DNA from: Propionibacteriaceae bacterium UBA6238
GTDB lineage: Bacteria; Actinomycetota; Actinomycetes; Propionibacteriales; Propionibacteriaceae
Direction of reading: 5' to 3'
Length of the DNA: 17,026 nucleotides
Assembly: GCA_002441465.1 (NCBI GenBank)
Contig: DJWE01000028.1
Location: 1 to 17,026 of the forward strand
Shown: positions 6,211-13,301 of the stretch, in pieces
How positions within the stretch are numbered: the first letter of the stretch is position 1
Layout of the letters: every line of letters starts with the position of its first letter
The notes under the pieces: generated by a model
What the model saw: the letters and a program-made list of their open reading frames with translations, nothing else
The model's database searches: none
What the model was told of the DNA's origin: nothing
Position numbers and translations under genes: made by a program

Positions 6211-8934
6211 TCAGTCCTCCCAGGGTGCGGCTTCCACCACGCCCCGGCGGACCCGGAACACCACCTCTCGGCAGGTGTCCCGCAACGGGCCGGCCCCGAC
6301 GGCCTCCGCCAGCTGACCGACTGCGTCCACCACCTGCCGGGCCCAGCGGACGAAGTCACCGGCGGTGAGCCCGGAGAGGTACAGCACGTCGGCCAGCTCC
6401 GCACCGGCCGTCCAGGCGTGAATCGCCTCGGCGAAACCGATCTCGGGCTCGTCGTGGCTGGGTAGCCGATGGTCTCGCTCGGCCAGTGACACCTGGCGCC
6501 AGATCGCGCGCAGCCGGATCTGGGCGTCCTCGGATCGGCGATCGGGCATCCGAGCCGGGGTTCTGCGGTCGCCACGAGCCTCGAAGACCAGGCTGGACGC
6601 CACGGCCGCCAATTGCGGCGCACTCAGCCCGTCGAACACCCCGTCGCGCACGGCCTCGGCGGTGACCAGGTCGAGTTCGGAGTAGATCCGGGCAAGCCGG
6701 CGGCCCTGCTCGGTGACCTGCTGGCCACCGTCGGGACTGAGATAGCCCAGCGACTCCAGCACCGAACAGATCCGATCGAACCGCACCGCGATGGTGTTGG
6801 TGCGCCGATCGGCCTGGCGCTGCACCGCCTCGGTGTCGCGTTCGAGGCGCAGCGCCGACTCGGCGTGACGGGCGTGCTGCTCGCGGTCGGGACAGCCATG
6901 CACCGGGTGTGCCCGCAGCTCTTCGCGCAGTTCGGCGATCCGGGCCACCGCGTCGGGGTCGGCCACGTCCGAGCTCGAACCGCGCGAGGGCGGATCGCGC
7001 CGCAGCTTCGCCTCCAGCGCTGCGGCGAGATTGCGCCGGAAGGACGCCGAGCGCGAGTCGAAATGCTTGGGCACCTTCATGTGTGCGGCCACGCTCGGCG
7101 GGTCGGGAAAGTCGGTGGCCGCCAGCCGCTTCAGTTGTCGATCGAGAGTCAGCACCGTCGGCGTGGGCCCGTTGCCGCCCAGCCCCGCGTCCACCACCAC
7201 GGCCCAGTGCCGATGCCGCTTGCCCGGCACGTCGATGATGTCGCCCACCCGCAGGGTCTGGAGGACCTCGATCGTTTCCGCCCTGCGGTCCGCGCGGCGC
7301 TCGCGTGCGGCCTGTGCCTCGACCGCGGAGATCCGTCCGCGCAGCCGGAAGTACTGCTCGACGTCGCCGCGGTCGCACCGCGCCGCGGCCCACTCCTGCT
7401 CGATCCGCGTCTTGTTCGCCCCGATGGAATGCGCCAGGCCCACCACCGACCGGTCGGACTGGTACTGGGCGAATGATTGTTCGAGCAGGCCGCGAGCGCG
7501 CTCCCGTCCGACCGTCGCGACCAGGTTCACAGCCATGTTGTAGGTGGGCTGGAAGGACGACCGCAACGGGTAGGTGCGCCGCGACGCGAGCCCGGCAACC
7601 GCCCTGGGGTCGAGGCCGGCCTGCCAGCACACGACCGCGTGCCCCTCCACGTCGATGCCACGCCGGCCGGCCCGTCCGGTGAGCTGGGTGTACTCCCCTG
7701 CCGTGATGTCGGCGTGGGTCTCGCCGTTGTACTTCACCAGTTTCTCCAGCACCACGCATTTCGCCGGCATGTTGATGCCAAGGGCGAGGGTCTCGGTGGC
7801 GAAGACCACCTTCACCAATCCGGCACCGAACGCCTCCTCCACCATCTCCTTGAAAGCAGGAAGCAGACCCGCATGATGGGCGGCGATGCCATCGGTGAAC
7901 GCGGCCAGGAACCGGTCGTAGTCCAGCGCGGCCAGATCGGACGGGCTGAGCCCCGCGGTGTGCCGGGACGCGATCTCGGCCAGCGCCTTGCGCTCGGCCG
8001 GCGTAGTCAGCCGCACTCCGGCGTGCGCCAGCTGGCCGACGGCAGTGTCACAGCCCTGCCGGGAGAAGATGAAGTAGATCGCGGGCAACAATCCCTCGGC
8101 GGAGAGCCGCTCTATCGTGGCGTCCCGCCGCGGCACCAGGTGCCGGCTGGCGTCCGCGCGTTCCCTCGCCGCCGCGCCGCCGTAGCGTCCCGAACCGTAG
8201 GCGGTGGTGCGCCGGCCGTTGCCCGAGCGTCCGCGGGGTCGCCGGCTGTCGTCGCGCACGCCGCGGGACTCCTCCTTCGACAACCGCACCAGCTCGGGGT
8301 TCACCTCATCGGCGGCGAACAGTTCCAGCAACCGCCGGCCCACCATCACGTGCTGATACAGCGGCACCGGCCTGCGCTCGGTGACCACCACCTCGACCCC
8401 GCCGCGCACCTCGGAGAGCCAGTCTCCGAACTCCTCGGCGTTGCTCACCGTCGCGGACAGGGCGATCAGCTGGACCGATTCGGCCAAGGAGATGATCACC
8501 TCCTCCCACACCGCGCCGCGGAACCGGTCGGCGAGGTAGTGCACCTCGTCCATCACCACGAAGCCGAGGTTGGCCAGGGTGGGCGAACCGGCGTAGATCA
8601 TGTTGCGCAACACCTCGGTCGTCATCACCACCACCGGCGCCTCGCCATTGATGCTGGTGTCGCCGGTGAGCAGGCCCACGGCGGCGTCGCCATGCCTGGC
8701 GCAGAGGTCGCGGTACTTCTGGTTGCTCAGCGCCTTGATCGGAGTGGTGTAGAAGCACTTGCGCCCGCTGGCCAGGGCGAGGAACACGGCGAACTCCCCC
8801 ACGACGGTCTTGCCTGCGCCGGTCGGTGCGGCGACCAGGACGCCGTGGCCCGCGGCGACGTGGCCGCACGCGCTCACCTGGTAGTCGTCGAGTGCGAACG
8901 GGTACTGCGCCCGGAAGCTGTCGAGGAGATCCAC
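6211..8934 (-). CDS. helY: Ski2-like DEAD/DEVH-box helicase HelY
   Basis: 907 residues, essentially the length of M. tuberculosis HelY, an ATP-dependent Ski2/Mtr4-type helicase. RNA processing or decay is the likely role, but the substrate is not established. Motifs: Walker A APTGAGKT at 36-43; TPIKALSNQKY; DEVH at 129-132; SAT at 160-162; second RecA domain from about 285 with HHAGLLPAFKEMVEEAF; ATETLALGINMPAK; and QLTGRAGRRG at 417-426. The C-terminus holds the helical DSHCT-like domain (to APWED). Residues about 219-270 are an Arg/Gly/Ser-rich insertion between the RecA domains. The GTG at 8934 is chosen because the family N-terminus starts there and it lies 10 nt after the preceding stop; a TTG at 8943 would add three residues. 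The open frame reaches 9120 but that part only overlaps the lipid kinase gene. Last gene of the tat-kinase-helY group. Confidence 0.93.
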   Translation of the reverse strand: MDLLDSFRAQYPFALDDYQVSACGHVAAGHGVLVAAPTGAGKTVVGEFAVFLALASGRKCFYTTPIKALSNQKYRDLCARHGDAAVGLLTGDTSINGEAPVVVMTTEVLRNMIYAGSPTLANLGFVVMDEVHYLADRFRGAVWEEVIISLAESVQLIALSATVSNAEEFGDWLSEVRGGVEVVVTERRPVPLYQHVMVGRRLLELFAADEVNPELVRLSKEESRGVRDDSRRPRGRSGNGRRTTAYGSGRYGGAAARERADASRHLVPRRDATIERLSAEGLLPAIYFIFSRQGCDTAVGQLAHAGVRLTTPAERKALAEIASRHTAGLSPSDLAALDYDRFLAAFTDGIAAHHAGLLPAFKEMVEEAFGAGLVKVVFATETLALGINMPAKCVVLEKLVKYNGETHADITAGEYTQLTGRAGRRGIDVEGHAVVCWQAGLDPRAVAGLASRRTYPLRSSFQPTYNMAVNLVATVGRERARGLLEQSFAQYQSDRSVVGLAHSIGANKTRIEQEWAAARCDRGDVEQYFRLRGRISAVEAQAARERRADRRAETIEVLQTLRVGDIIDVPGKRHRHWAVVVDAGLGGNGPTPTVLTLDRQLKRLAATDFPDPPSVAAHMKVPKHFDSRSASFRRNLAAALEAKLRRDPPSRGSSSDVADPDAVARIAELREELRAHPVHGCPDREQHARHAESALRLERDTEAVQRQADRRTNTIAVRFDRICSVLESLGYLSPDGGQQVTEQGRRLARIYSELDLVTAEAVRDGVFDGLSAPQLAAVASSLVFEARGDRRTPARMPDRRSEDAQIRLRAIWRQVSLAERDHRLPSHDEPEIGFAEAIHAWTAGAELADVLYLSGLTAGDFVRWARQVVDAVGQLAEAVGAGPLRDTCREVVFRVRRGVVEAAPWED

Positions 8935-8944
8935 ACCCGCCAAC

Positions 8945-9904
8945 TTACGAGGTGGCCACGGACTCCGGCACGAACACGCTGAGCATGTCCGGCACCGCAC
9001 GCAGCCGCAGCGGGACGGCGCCGAGTTCCTCGCCGTCGCCCATGCCGTAGAGGCCGTCGCCGTCCACCACCACCTCGCGAGCGCGCAACCGTTCCACCGC
9101 GGGATCTCGGACGTAGCCACCGTCGAACATCCGCGGCAGCAGCCGCAGCAAGGTGACCTTGCTGACCGGGTGGATCACGGTGAGGTCGAGCAGGCCGTCG
9201 GTCACGTCCGCACCGACGCAGCCCTGCATGCCGCCGCCGAACCAGCCGGCATTACCGACCGCGACGAACATCGCCGTCTGCTCGCGTGGTTCGCCGTCGA
9301 TCAGCAGCCGGTACGGCAGCGGTTCGAAACGGCTCAGCTCAGCCAGCGCAGCCCAGGTGTAGCTGAGCTGGCCGAGGTTCCAGCGCAGGTGGTTGGTGCG
9401 ATAGTTCACCCGGGCATCGAAGCCGGTACTGACGATCGAGCCGACCCAGCGCCGCTCGGCGCCGTCCACGAGTCGCCCCGTGGCCTCGAGGAGATCCATC
9501 CGCAGGGTGTGTCCGGCCACGATGGTGCGGATCGCGCCCGGCAGGTCGTTCGGCACCCCGATCCCGCGGCAGAAGTCGTTGCCACGCCCGGCGGCGACCA
9601 GCCCGAGCGGCACGTCGGTGCCCGCGCAGGCGTTCAGGCCGAGGTGCATCATGCCGTCGCCCCCCATCACGATCAGGGCGTCGCGCCGATGCCCGGCCAC
9701 GGCCGGACGGGCCTGTTCGACGGCCTGGATGCAGCGCAGCCTGGCATCGCTGAAGGAGGTGGTCTGGTGCACGTGCAGGTTCGCTCCCGGCAGCCCCGCG
9801 ACCAGGCCGGCGGTGAGGTGCGGCAGCAGGTGCCGGGCCCGACCGCGTCCTGCCGCCGGGTTCACCACCACGGTCAGGGTGGGCCCGTCGTAGGCGAGGG
9901 CCAA
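8945..9904 (-). CDS. Diacylglycerol-kinase-family lipid kinase
   Basis: 319 residues of the DAGK catalytic (NAD-kinase-like) family, whose members phosphorylate diacylglycerol or related lipids at the membrane. Visible features: nucleotide loop VVVNPAAGRGRA (about 12-23); GGDG at 81-84 followed by MMHLGLNA rather than the common T..E..N; GLVAAGRGNDFCRGIG (101-116) for the substrate/ATP site; and GNAGWFGGGM with GLLDLTVIHP in the C-terminal beta domain. The start is a TTG at 9904: it is 1 nt after the tatC stop (TGA-C-TTG) and has AGGGG (9915-9911) at 6-nt spacing, which favours it over the internal GTG codons near residue 12. Translation is probably coupled to tatC. The same placement between tatC and helY is common in actinobacteria. 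The exact lipid is not inferable. Confidence 0.88.
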   Translation of the reverse strand: MALAYDGPTLTVVVNPAAGRGRARHLLPHLTAGLVAGLPGANLHVHQTTSFSDARLRCIQAVEQARPAVAGHRRDALIVMGGDGMMHLGLNACAGTDVPLGLVAAGRGNDFCRGIGVPNDLPGAIRTIVAGHTLRMDLLEATGRLVDGAERRWVGSIVSTGFDARVNYRTNHLRWNLGQLSYTWAALAELSRFEPLPYRLLIDGEPREQTAMFVAVGNAGWFGGGMQGCVGADVTDGLLDLTVIHPVSKVTLLRLLPRMFDGGYVRDPAVERLRAREVVVDGDGLYGMGDGEELGAVPLRLRAVPDMLSVFVPESVATS

Positions 9905-9905
9905 G

Positions 9906-10736
9906 TCAGGCCCCTGCCGGAACCAGCGCGGCCTTGGCCTTGCGCTTGTCGTGGACCTTGCAGACCAGCTCAGCGCCCAGGTACAGCAGCGTCATCGGGA
10001 TCGACAGGGCCAGCATCGAGAACGGGTCCGTGGACGGCGTGGCCGCGGCGCCGAACACGAAGATGCCGAAGATCACATAGGTGCGGACCTTGGCCAGCTG
10101 GGTCGCCTTCAGCACGCCGACCAGGTTCAGGCCGACCACGACGACCGGGATCAGGAAGCCGAGTCCGAAGATGATCATCAGCTTCATGGTCAACTCCAAG
10201 AAGCCCTCCACATCGATCAGGTTCAGCACCGGGACACTGGACGGGGTGAAGGCCAGCATCACTGAGATCCCCTGCGGCATGATGTAGTAGCCGATCAGCA
10301 CGCCGAGCAGGAACAACGGGATCGCGGCGGACAGGAAGCCCAGCGCGTAGCGCTTCTCCTTCGCCAGCAGCGCCGGCACGATGAACGCCCACACCTGGTA
10401 GAGCCAGAACGGACTGGCCAGGACCAACCCCGCCACCACGCAGACCTTCATGGCCAAGATCAGGGGCGTGGTCACCCCGGTGATCACGGTGGTCGGGTCG
10501 AGATTCGGATTGCTGTCGGCCAGCATCTGGCGGGCCAACAGGTAAGGCCGCAGCATCACCTGGTAGAGCTGGTCGTAGAAGATCGCCGCCAGCAGGCTGG
10601 TCACCGTGATCGCGATCACAGAGACGATCAGCCGGTAGCGCAGTTCGCGCAGATGGTCGCCGAGCGACATCGTCCCGCCCGGCCCGGCCTCCGGCGGCCT
10701 GAGCCAAGCGAAGCGTCGGCGCTTTCGCTGGGCCAT
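9906..10736 (-). CDS. tatC: Twin-arginine translocase subunit TatC
   Basis: Polytopic membrane component of the Tat pathway; it binds the twin-arginine signal peptide of folded substrates and recruits TatA. 276 residues, with six hydrophobic segments recognisable (roughly 36-55, 92-118, 130-152, 180-207, 218-234, 240-256). The N-terminal family motif MSLGDHLRELRYRL is at 23-36, with E31 in the signal-peptide-contact region. SPFWLYQVWAFIVPAL and KEKRYALGFL follow, and the ATPSTDPFSML segment is also typical. The N-terminus (RKRRRFAWLR) and C-terminus (KVHDKRKAKA) are basic, as expected for the cytoplasmic side. It begins 6 nt after the tatA stop, and its own stop is 1 nt from the TTG of the lipid kinase gene. 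Confidence 0.97.
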   Translation of the reverse strand: MAQRKRRRFAWLRPPEAGPGGTMSLGDHLRELRYRLIVSVIAITVTSLLAAIFYDQLYQVMLRPYLLARQMLADSNPNLDPTTVITGVTTPLILAMKVCVVAGLVLASPFWLYQVWAFIVPALLAKEKRYALGFLSAAIPLFLLGVLIGYYIMPQGISVMLAFTPSSVPVLNLIDVEGFLELTMKLMIIFGLGFLIPVVVVGLNLVGVLKATQLAKVRTYVIFGIFVFGAAATPSTDPFSMLALSIPMTLLYLGAELVCKVHDKRKAKAALVPAGA

Positions 10737-10742
10737 GAAAGG

Positions 10743-10979
10743 TCAGGGCTTGTCTGCGCCGGGCTCGGGGCTCGCCGGCGACGCGGGCTGGCTCGGCTGT
10801 GCCGGCGCGGCCGGCGGCTCCGAGGGGCTTGCGCCGGAGCGCAGCGAGCTGGTCTCCTCCTTGAACTCCCGGATCGCCCTGCCCGTGTTCTTGCCGATCC
10901 CGGCGAGGCGCGAGCCGCCGAACAGCAACAGTGCGATCAGGGCGAGGATGACCCATTCCCAGCCACCAAGACTCGGCAC
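10743..10979 (-). CDS. tatA: Twin-arginine translocase subunit TatA
   Basis: 78 residues: a short N-terminal transmembrane helix (about 7-20, WEWVILALIALLLF), the FGG hinge, a basic amphipathic helix (about 25-47, IGKNTGRAIREFKEETSSLR), and a Pro/Ser/Ala-rich tail. This is the TatA/E architecture; oligomers form the export pore or weaken the membrane for TatC-bound cargo. The hinge reads FGGSRLAGIGKN, so the proline often present as LP is replaced. The start is a GTG at 10979 with a strong AAGGAG site (spacing about 6). TatA rather than TatB is favoured by the length, hinge and position before tatC. No tatB is in the window. Confidence 0.93.
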   Translation of the reverse strand: MPSLGGWEWVILALIALLLFGGSRLAGIGKNTGRAIREFKEETSSLRSGASPSEPPAAPAQPSQPASPASPEPGADKP

Positions 10980-11139
10980 GTCACTCTCCTTCCGGTTTGG
11001 AGTGCTCTGCGCAACCTTAGCTCCCAGTCAGAAGCCATAGCGCACGCTGCGACCGATCTGCTCATCGGATCGGCTCCGAACCTATGCGGGATCCCGACGA
11101 CGGCGCGGCGAGCCCCCGTTCGTCCGGCCGATCTCCGGC
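10980..11139 (-). promoter_or_regulatory. Intergenic region with a candidate tatA promoter
   Basis: 160 nt between the 63-aa protein gene and tatA. A TAAGGT hexamer at 11019-11014 (minus strand) fits TAnnnT and would give a leader of about 28 nt containing the AAGGAG site of tatA; no -35 match is visible. A small inverted repeat (CCGATC/GATCGG, about 11053-11073) has no T-run and is not called a terminator. Whether pafBC transcripts read through into tatA cannot be told. Confidence 0.4.
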
Positions 11140-11331
11140 TCAGCTCCGCTCGCGCACGGGCGCCTGCGGCTGAATCTGGCCGAGCAGGTCGGCGAACTCC
11201 TCGGCACGCTTACCGATCATCTCCAGCTCGGAGAACAGATCGGACGCCTTGTGCCACAGCCAGACGCCGTAGCTGATCACCATGACCAGCCCGGCGAGAG
11301 CGATCCCGCCGAAGATCAGCACCCAGAGCAT
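11140..11331 (-). CDS. Small single-pass membrane protein, function unknown
   Basis: 63 residues, function not recognised. An N-terminal hydrophobic segment (about 2-26, MLWVLIFGGIALAGLVMVISYGVW) should be a membrane helix. It is followed by a charged, probably amphipathic helix (about 28-54, HKASDLFSELEMIGKRAEEFADLLGQI) and a short basic tail. The shape recalls TatA/TatB, but there is no FG hinge, so it is not called a Tat subunit. Its ATG is 9 nt after the pafC stop with a GGAGTAGGG purine stretch upstream, so it is probably the third gene of pafB-pafC. Codon use and neighbours support a real gene despite its size. Confidence 0.72.
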   Translation of the reverse strand: MLWVLIFGGIALAGLVMVISYGVWLWHKASDLFSELEMIGKRAEEFADLLGQIQPQAPVRERS

Positions 11332-11340
11332 GGCTCGACC

Positions 11341-12285
11341 CTACTCCGCCGCGTAGACTGCGAGCGCATCCGCGGCGGCCTCACGCGCCGCAGCCGCCGC
11401 CTCGGGCGGCCGCACGTCCAGCACGTCGCTCCCCAGCCGCAGCAGCAGCGAACGTAACCACGCCGGATCGGCGACCAGCAGATCGACCTCGATCGCCGCC
11501 TCCTCGGTACGCACCTCGCGGATCGGGTAGTACTCGGTGATCCAGGACGCCGCCGGAGCCAGACGTAGGGTGACCTCGGCTGCGTCCGGACGCTGTTCGA
11601 GCCAGCCGGGACCGAACTGCGGCGGTGTGCCCACCTCACCGGCAGCTGTGCCCGTCCGACGGACGGCTCCGATCCGGTCCAGCCGGTAGGTCCGCCACGC
11701 CGACCGGTCGAGCGCCCACGCCTGCAGGTAGCCGTATCCGTCCCTGGTGATCAGCTTCACCGGAGCGACGCGCGGAGTGGACGGCGCCAGGCCGGCGCCG
11801 ATGTAGTCCAGCTCGACGAGCTCCCCGGCCTCGATCGAGGCGGCCAGTTGCTCTCGGATCTCCTCCGATCCGCCGGCGACGGCTACCTGCGGCGTCGAAG
11901 AGCCAGCGCCCGCCGCGCGCTCCAGCTTCGCCAGGGCCGTCTCGATGCCCTCGGCGAGATGACCACCGGCAAGCTCGCGCACGGCCCGCAACGCGACCAC
12001 CAAACTCATCGCCTCGTCGGGAGTGAACCGTACCGGCCGGCTCAGGTACTCGGCGTTGGTGAGCCGGATCCGGCCCGATTCGGCGACGGTCTCCATGTCG
12101 ATCTCGATCAGGTCGCCGGGCATCCCGCCCGGAAGGCCGCAGTACCACAGCACGTTGAGATCGTCGAGCAGTTGCTCCGCGGTCACGCCGAACACGGCCG
12201 CGGTCGCGCCCATCTCGGCGTCCGGATGCGACTGGAGATAGGGCACCAGAGCAAGCAGTCGGTTCACCTGATCGGCGGAGGTCAT
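11341..12285 (-). CDS. pafC: WYL-domain transcriptional regulator PafC
   Basis: 314 residues, close to the mycobacterial PafC. PafB and PafC together form the transcriptional activator of the LexA-independent DNA-damage response; the Paf name reflects proximity to pafA. The N-terminal winged-helix region (about 1-80, VNRLLALVPYLQSHPDAEM through LTNAEYL) is followed by a linker and a WYL domain (about 150-230), where the motif is degenerate (YGYLQAWALDRSAWRTYRLDRI). The C-terminal domain holds WITEYYPIREVRTEE. The ATG at 12285 overlaps the pafB stop in an ATGA junction, consistent with equal production of two partner proteins. An upstream ATG-like frame extension to 12378 only shadows pafB. 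Confidence 0.93.
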   Translation of the reverse strand: MTSADQVNRLLALVPYLQSHPDAEMGATAAVFGVTAEQLLDDLNVLWYCGLPGGMPGDLIEIDMETVAESGRIRLTNAEYLSRPVRFTPDEAMSLVVALRAVRELAGGHLAEGIETALAKLERAAGAGSSTPQVAVAGGSEEIREQLAASIEAGELVELDYIGAGLAPSTPRVAPVKLITRDGYGYLQAWALDRSAWRTYRLDRIGAVRRTGTAAGEVGTPPQFGPGWLEQRPDAAEVTLRLAPAASWITEYYPIREVRTEEAAIEVDLLVADPAWLRSLLLRLGSDVLDVRPPEAAAAAREAAADALAVYAAE

Positions 12286-13232
12286 GGCCGTCCCCCCGCC
12301 GTCGCGCGTAGCTCCGCGAGTACGGCACGGCGCACCGGCGCGGGTGCCAAGACCACGACGTCCGCGCCGTGGGCACACACCTCTCCGACCAGATCACCGG
12401 CGCGCGCGTAGCTGACCGCCAGCACGTCGTAACCGGCCGGCACCTCCTGCTGCGTGGAGACCGGGCGTCCCCGTCGGCGCAGGTCAGGCGCCCTGCCCTG
12501 CCGGATCCCCAGCACCACCTCGGCGTCCGGCTGCTTCGGCTCGAGGCTCCCCCAGGACGCTTCGAGATCCACCTCGGGTACCGCGTAACTTCCCGGCCTG
12601 CCGATCCGCTCGGCCGCGGCGTCCACCCGGGCCACCTTGAACATGCGCGGCTCGGCCTTGTCGCGATCCCGGGCAAGCAGGTACCAGGCTCCGCGCCGGT
12701 AGGTCATCGCCCACGGCTCCACGCGGCGAGGCCGACCCTTGTAGCCGAAGCGGATCGGTGCCCGCTCGATCGTCGCAGCCCAGATGCTGGCGAAAGCGGG
12801 CTCTCGGGCTCCGATCGACGGGGCCAGCGCATCCAGGCGGGCCGGATCGGGATCCACCCCGGACGCGCGCAGCTTGGCCAGCGCCGTCACCGCCTGCTCC
12901 GCCTGGGTGGCGGACTCCCACACGGTGGCAGCCAAGCCGAGCGCCGCGGTCTCCGCTGGGGTGAACTCGATCGCGGGCAACTCGAAATCCTTGCGCCGGA
13001 TCCGGTAGCCGACCTCGTCGGGGAAAAGCGGGTTGTTGCTGCCGGTCTCCACCGGAACGCCCATCGCCCGCAGTTCGTCCTTGTCACGCTCGAAGGTGCG
13101 CTCGAACGCCGCATCGCTCAGATCGTGGTAGCCCTCGACCACCTGGCGGATCTGGCTCTTCTCGATGAACCGGCGGGCCATCAGCAGGCAGATCGCCAGG
13201 TTCATGATCCGTTCGGACTTGCGCGGCGACAC
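12282..13232 (-). CDS. pafB: WYL-domain transcriptional regulator PafB
   Basis: 316 residues; partner of PafC in the DNA-damage activator PafBC. The N-terminal helix-turn-helix (about 1-60, RKSERIMNLAICLLMARRFIEKSQIRQ then FERTFERDKDELRAMGVPVE) is typical. The WYL domain lies at about 145-215, with the motif intact as W183-Y184-L185 and RMFKVARVD following. A C-terminal domain follows. In mycobacteria WYL domains of this pair are thought to sense single-stranded DNA. The start is a GTG at 13232, agreeing with the family N-terminus (M-S-x-R-K-S-E-R). No Shine-Dalgarno is seen, and a TAACGT element 7 nt upstream suggests a leaderless mRNA. It is transcribed away from gluQ with 69 bp between. 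Confidence 0.94.
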   Translation of the reverse strand: MSPRKSERIMNLAICLLMARRFIEKSQIRQVVEGYHDLSDAAFERTFERDKDELRAMGVPVETGSNNPLFPDEVGYRIRRKDFELPAIEFTPAETAALGLAATVWESATQAEQAVTALAKLRASGVDPDPARLDALAPSIGAREPAFASIWAATIERAPIRFGYKGRPRRVEPWAMTYRRGAWYLLARDRDKAEPRMFKVARVDAAAERIGRPGSYAVPEVDLEASWGSLEPKQPDAEVVLGIRQGRAPDLRRRGRPVSTQQEVPAGYDVLAVSYARAGDLVGEVCAHGADVVVLAPAPVRRAVLAELRATAGGRP

Positions 13233-13235
13233 GCC

Positions 13236-13247
13236 GGTGACGTTACC
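13236..13247 (-). promoter_or_regulatory. Putative pafB -10 element inside a near-palindrome
   Basis: On the minus strand TAACGT (13245-13240) fits TAnnnT and ends 7 nt before the pafB GTG, so transcription would begin at the start codon. It is embedded in GGTGACGTTACC (plus strand, 13236-13247), where 10 of 12 positions are symmetric. No -35 match is seen. The 69-bp region also holds the gluQ ribosome site (GAGGGAGG at 13287-13294); no convincing gluQ promoter was found. Confidence 0.45.
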
Positions 13248-13301
13248 CGATCTGCTTCACTGAGATGCGCACATTCACGGGTCGTCGAGGGAGGTTCGCC
13301 T

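Noticed and set aside
7477..8982. 501-codon open frame on the plus strand opposite helY
   Set aside because: Antisense shadow of the helicase gene, with histidine-rich low-complexity translation and no domain.
11053..11073. CCGATC/GATCGG inverted repeat upstream of tatA
   Set aside because: Short 6-bp stem without a T-run; GATC-rich repeats of this size are expected by chance here.
11140..11331. Small protein considered as TatB
   Set aside because: No FG hinge and no conserved proline; resemblance is only of overall topology.
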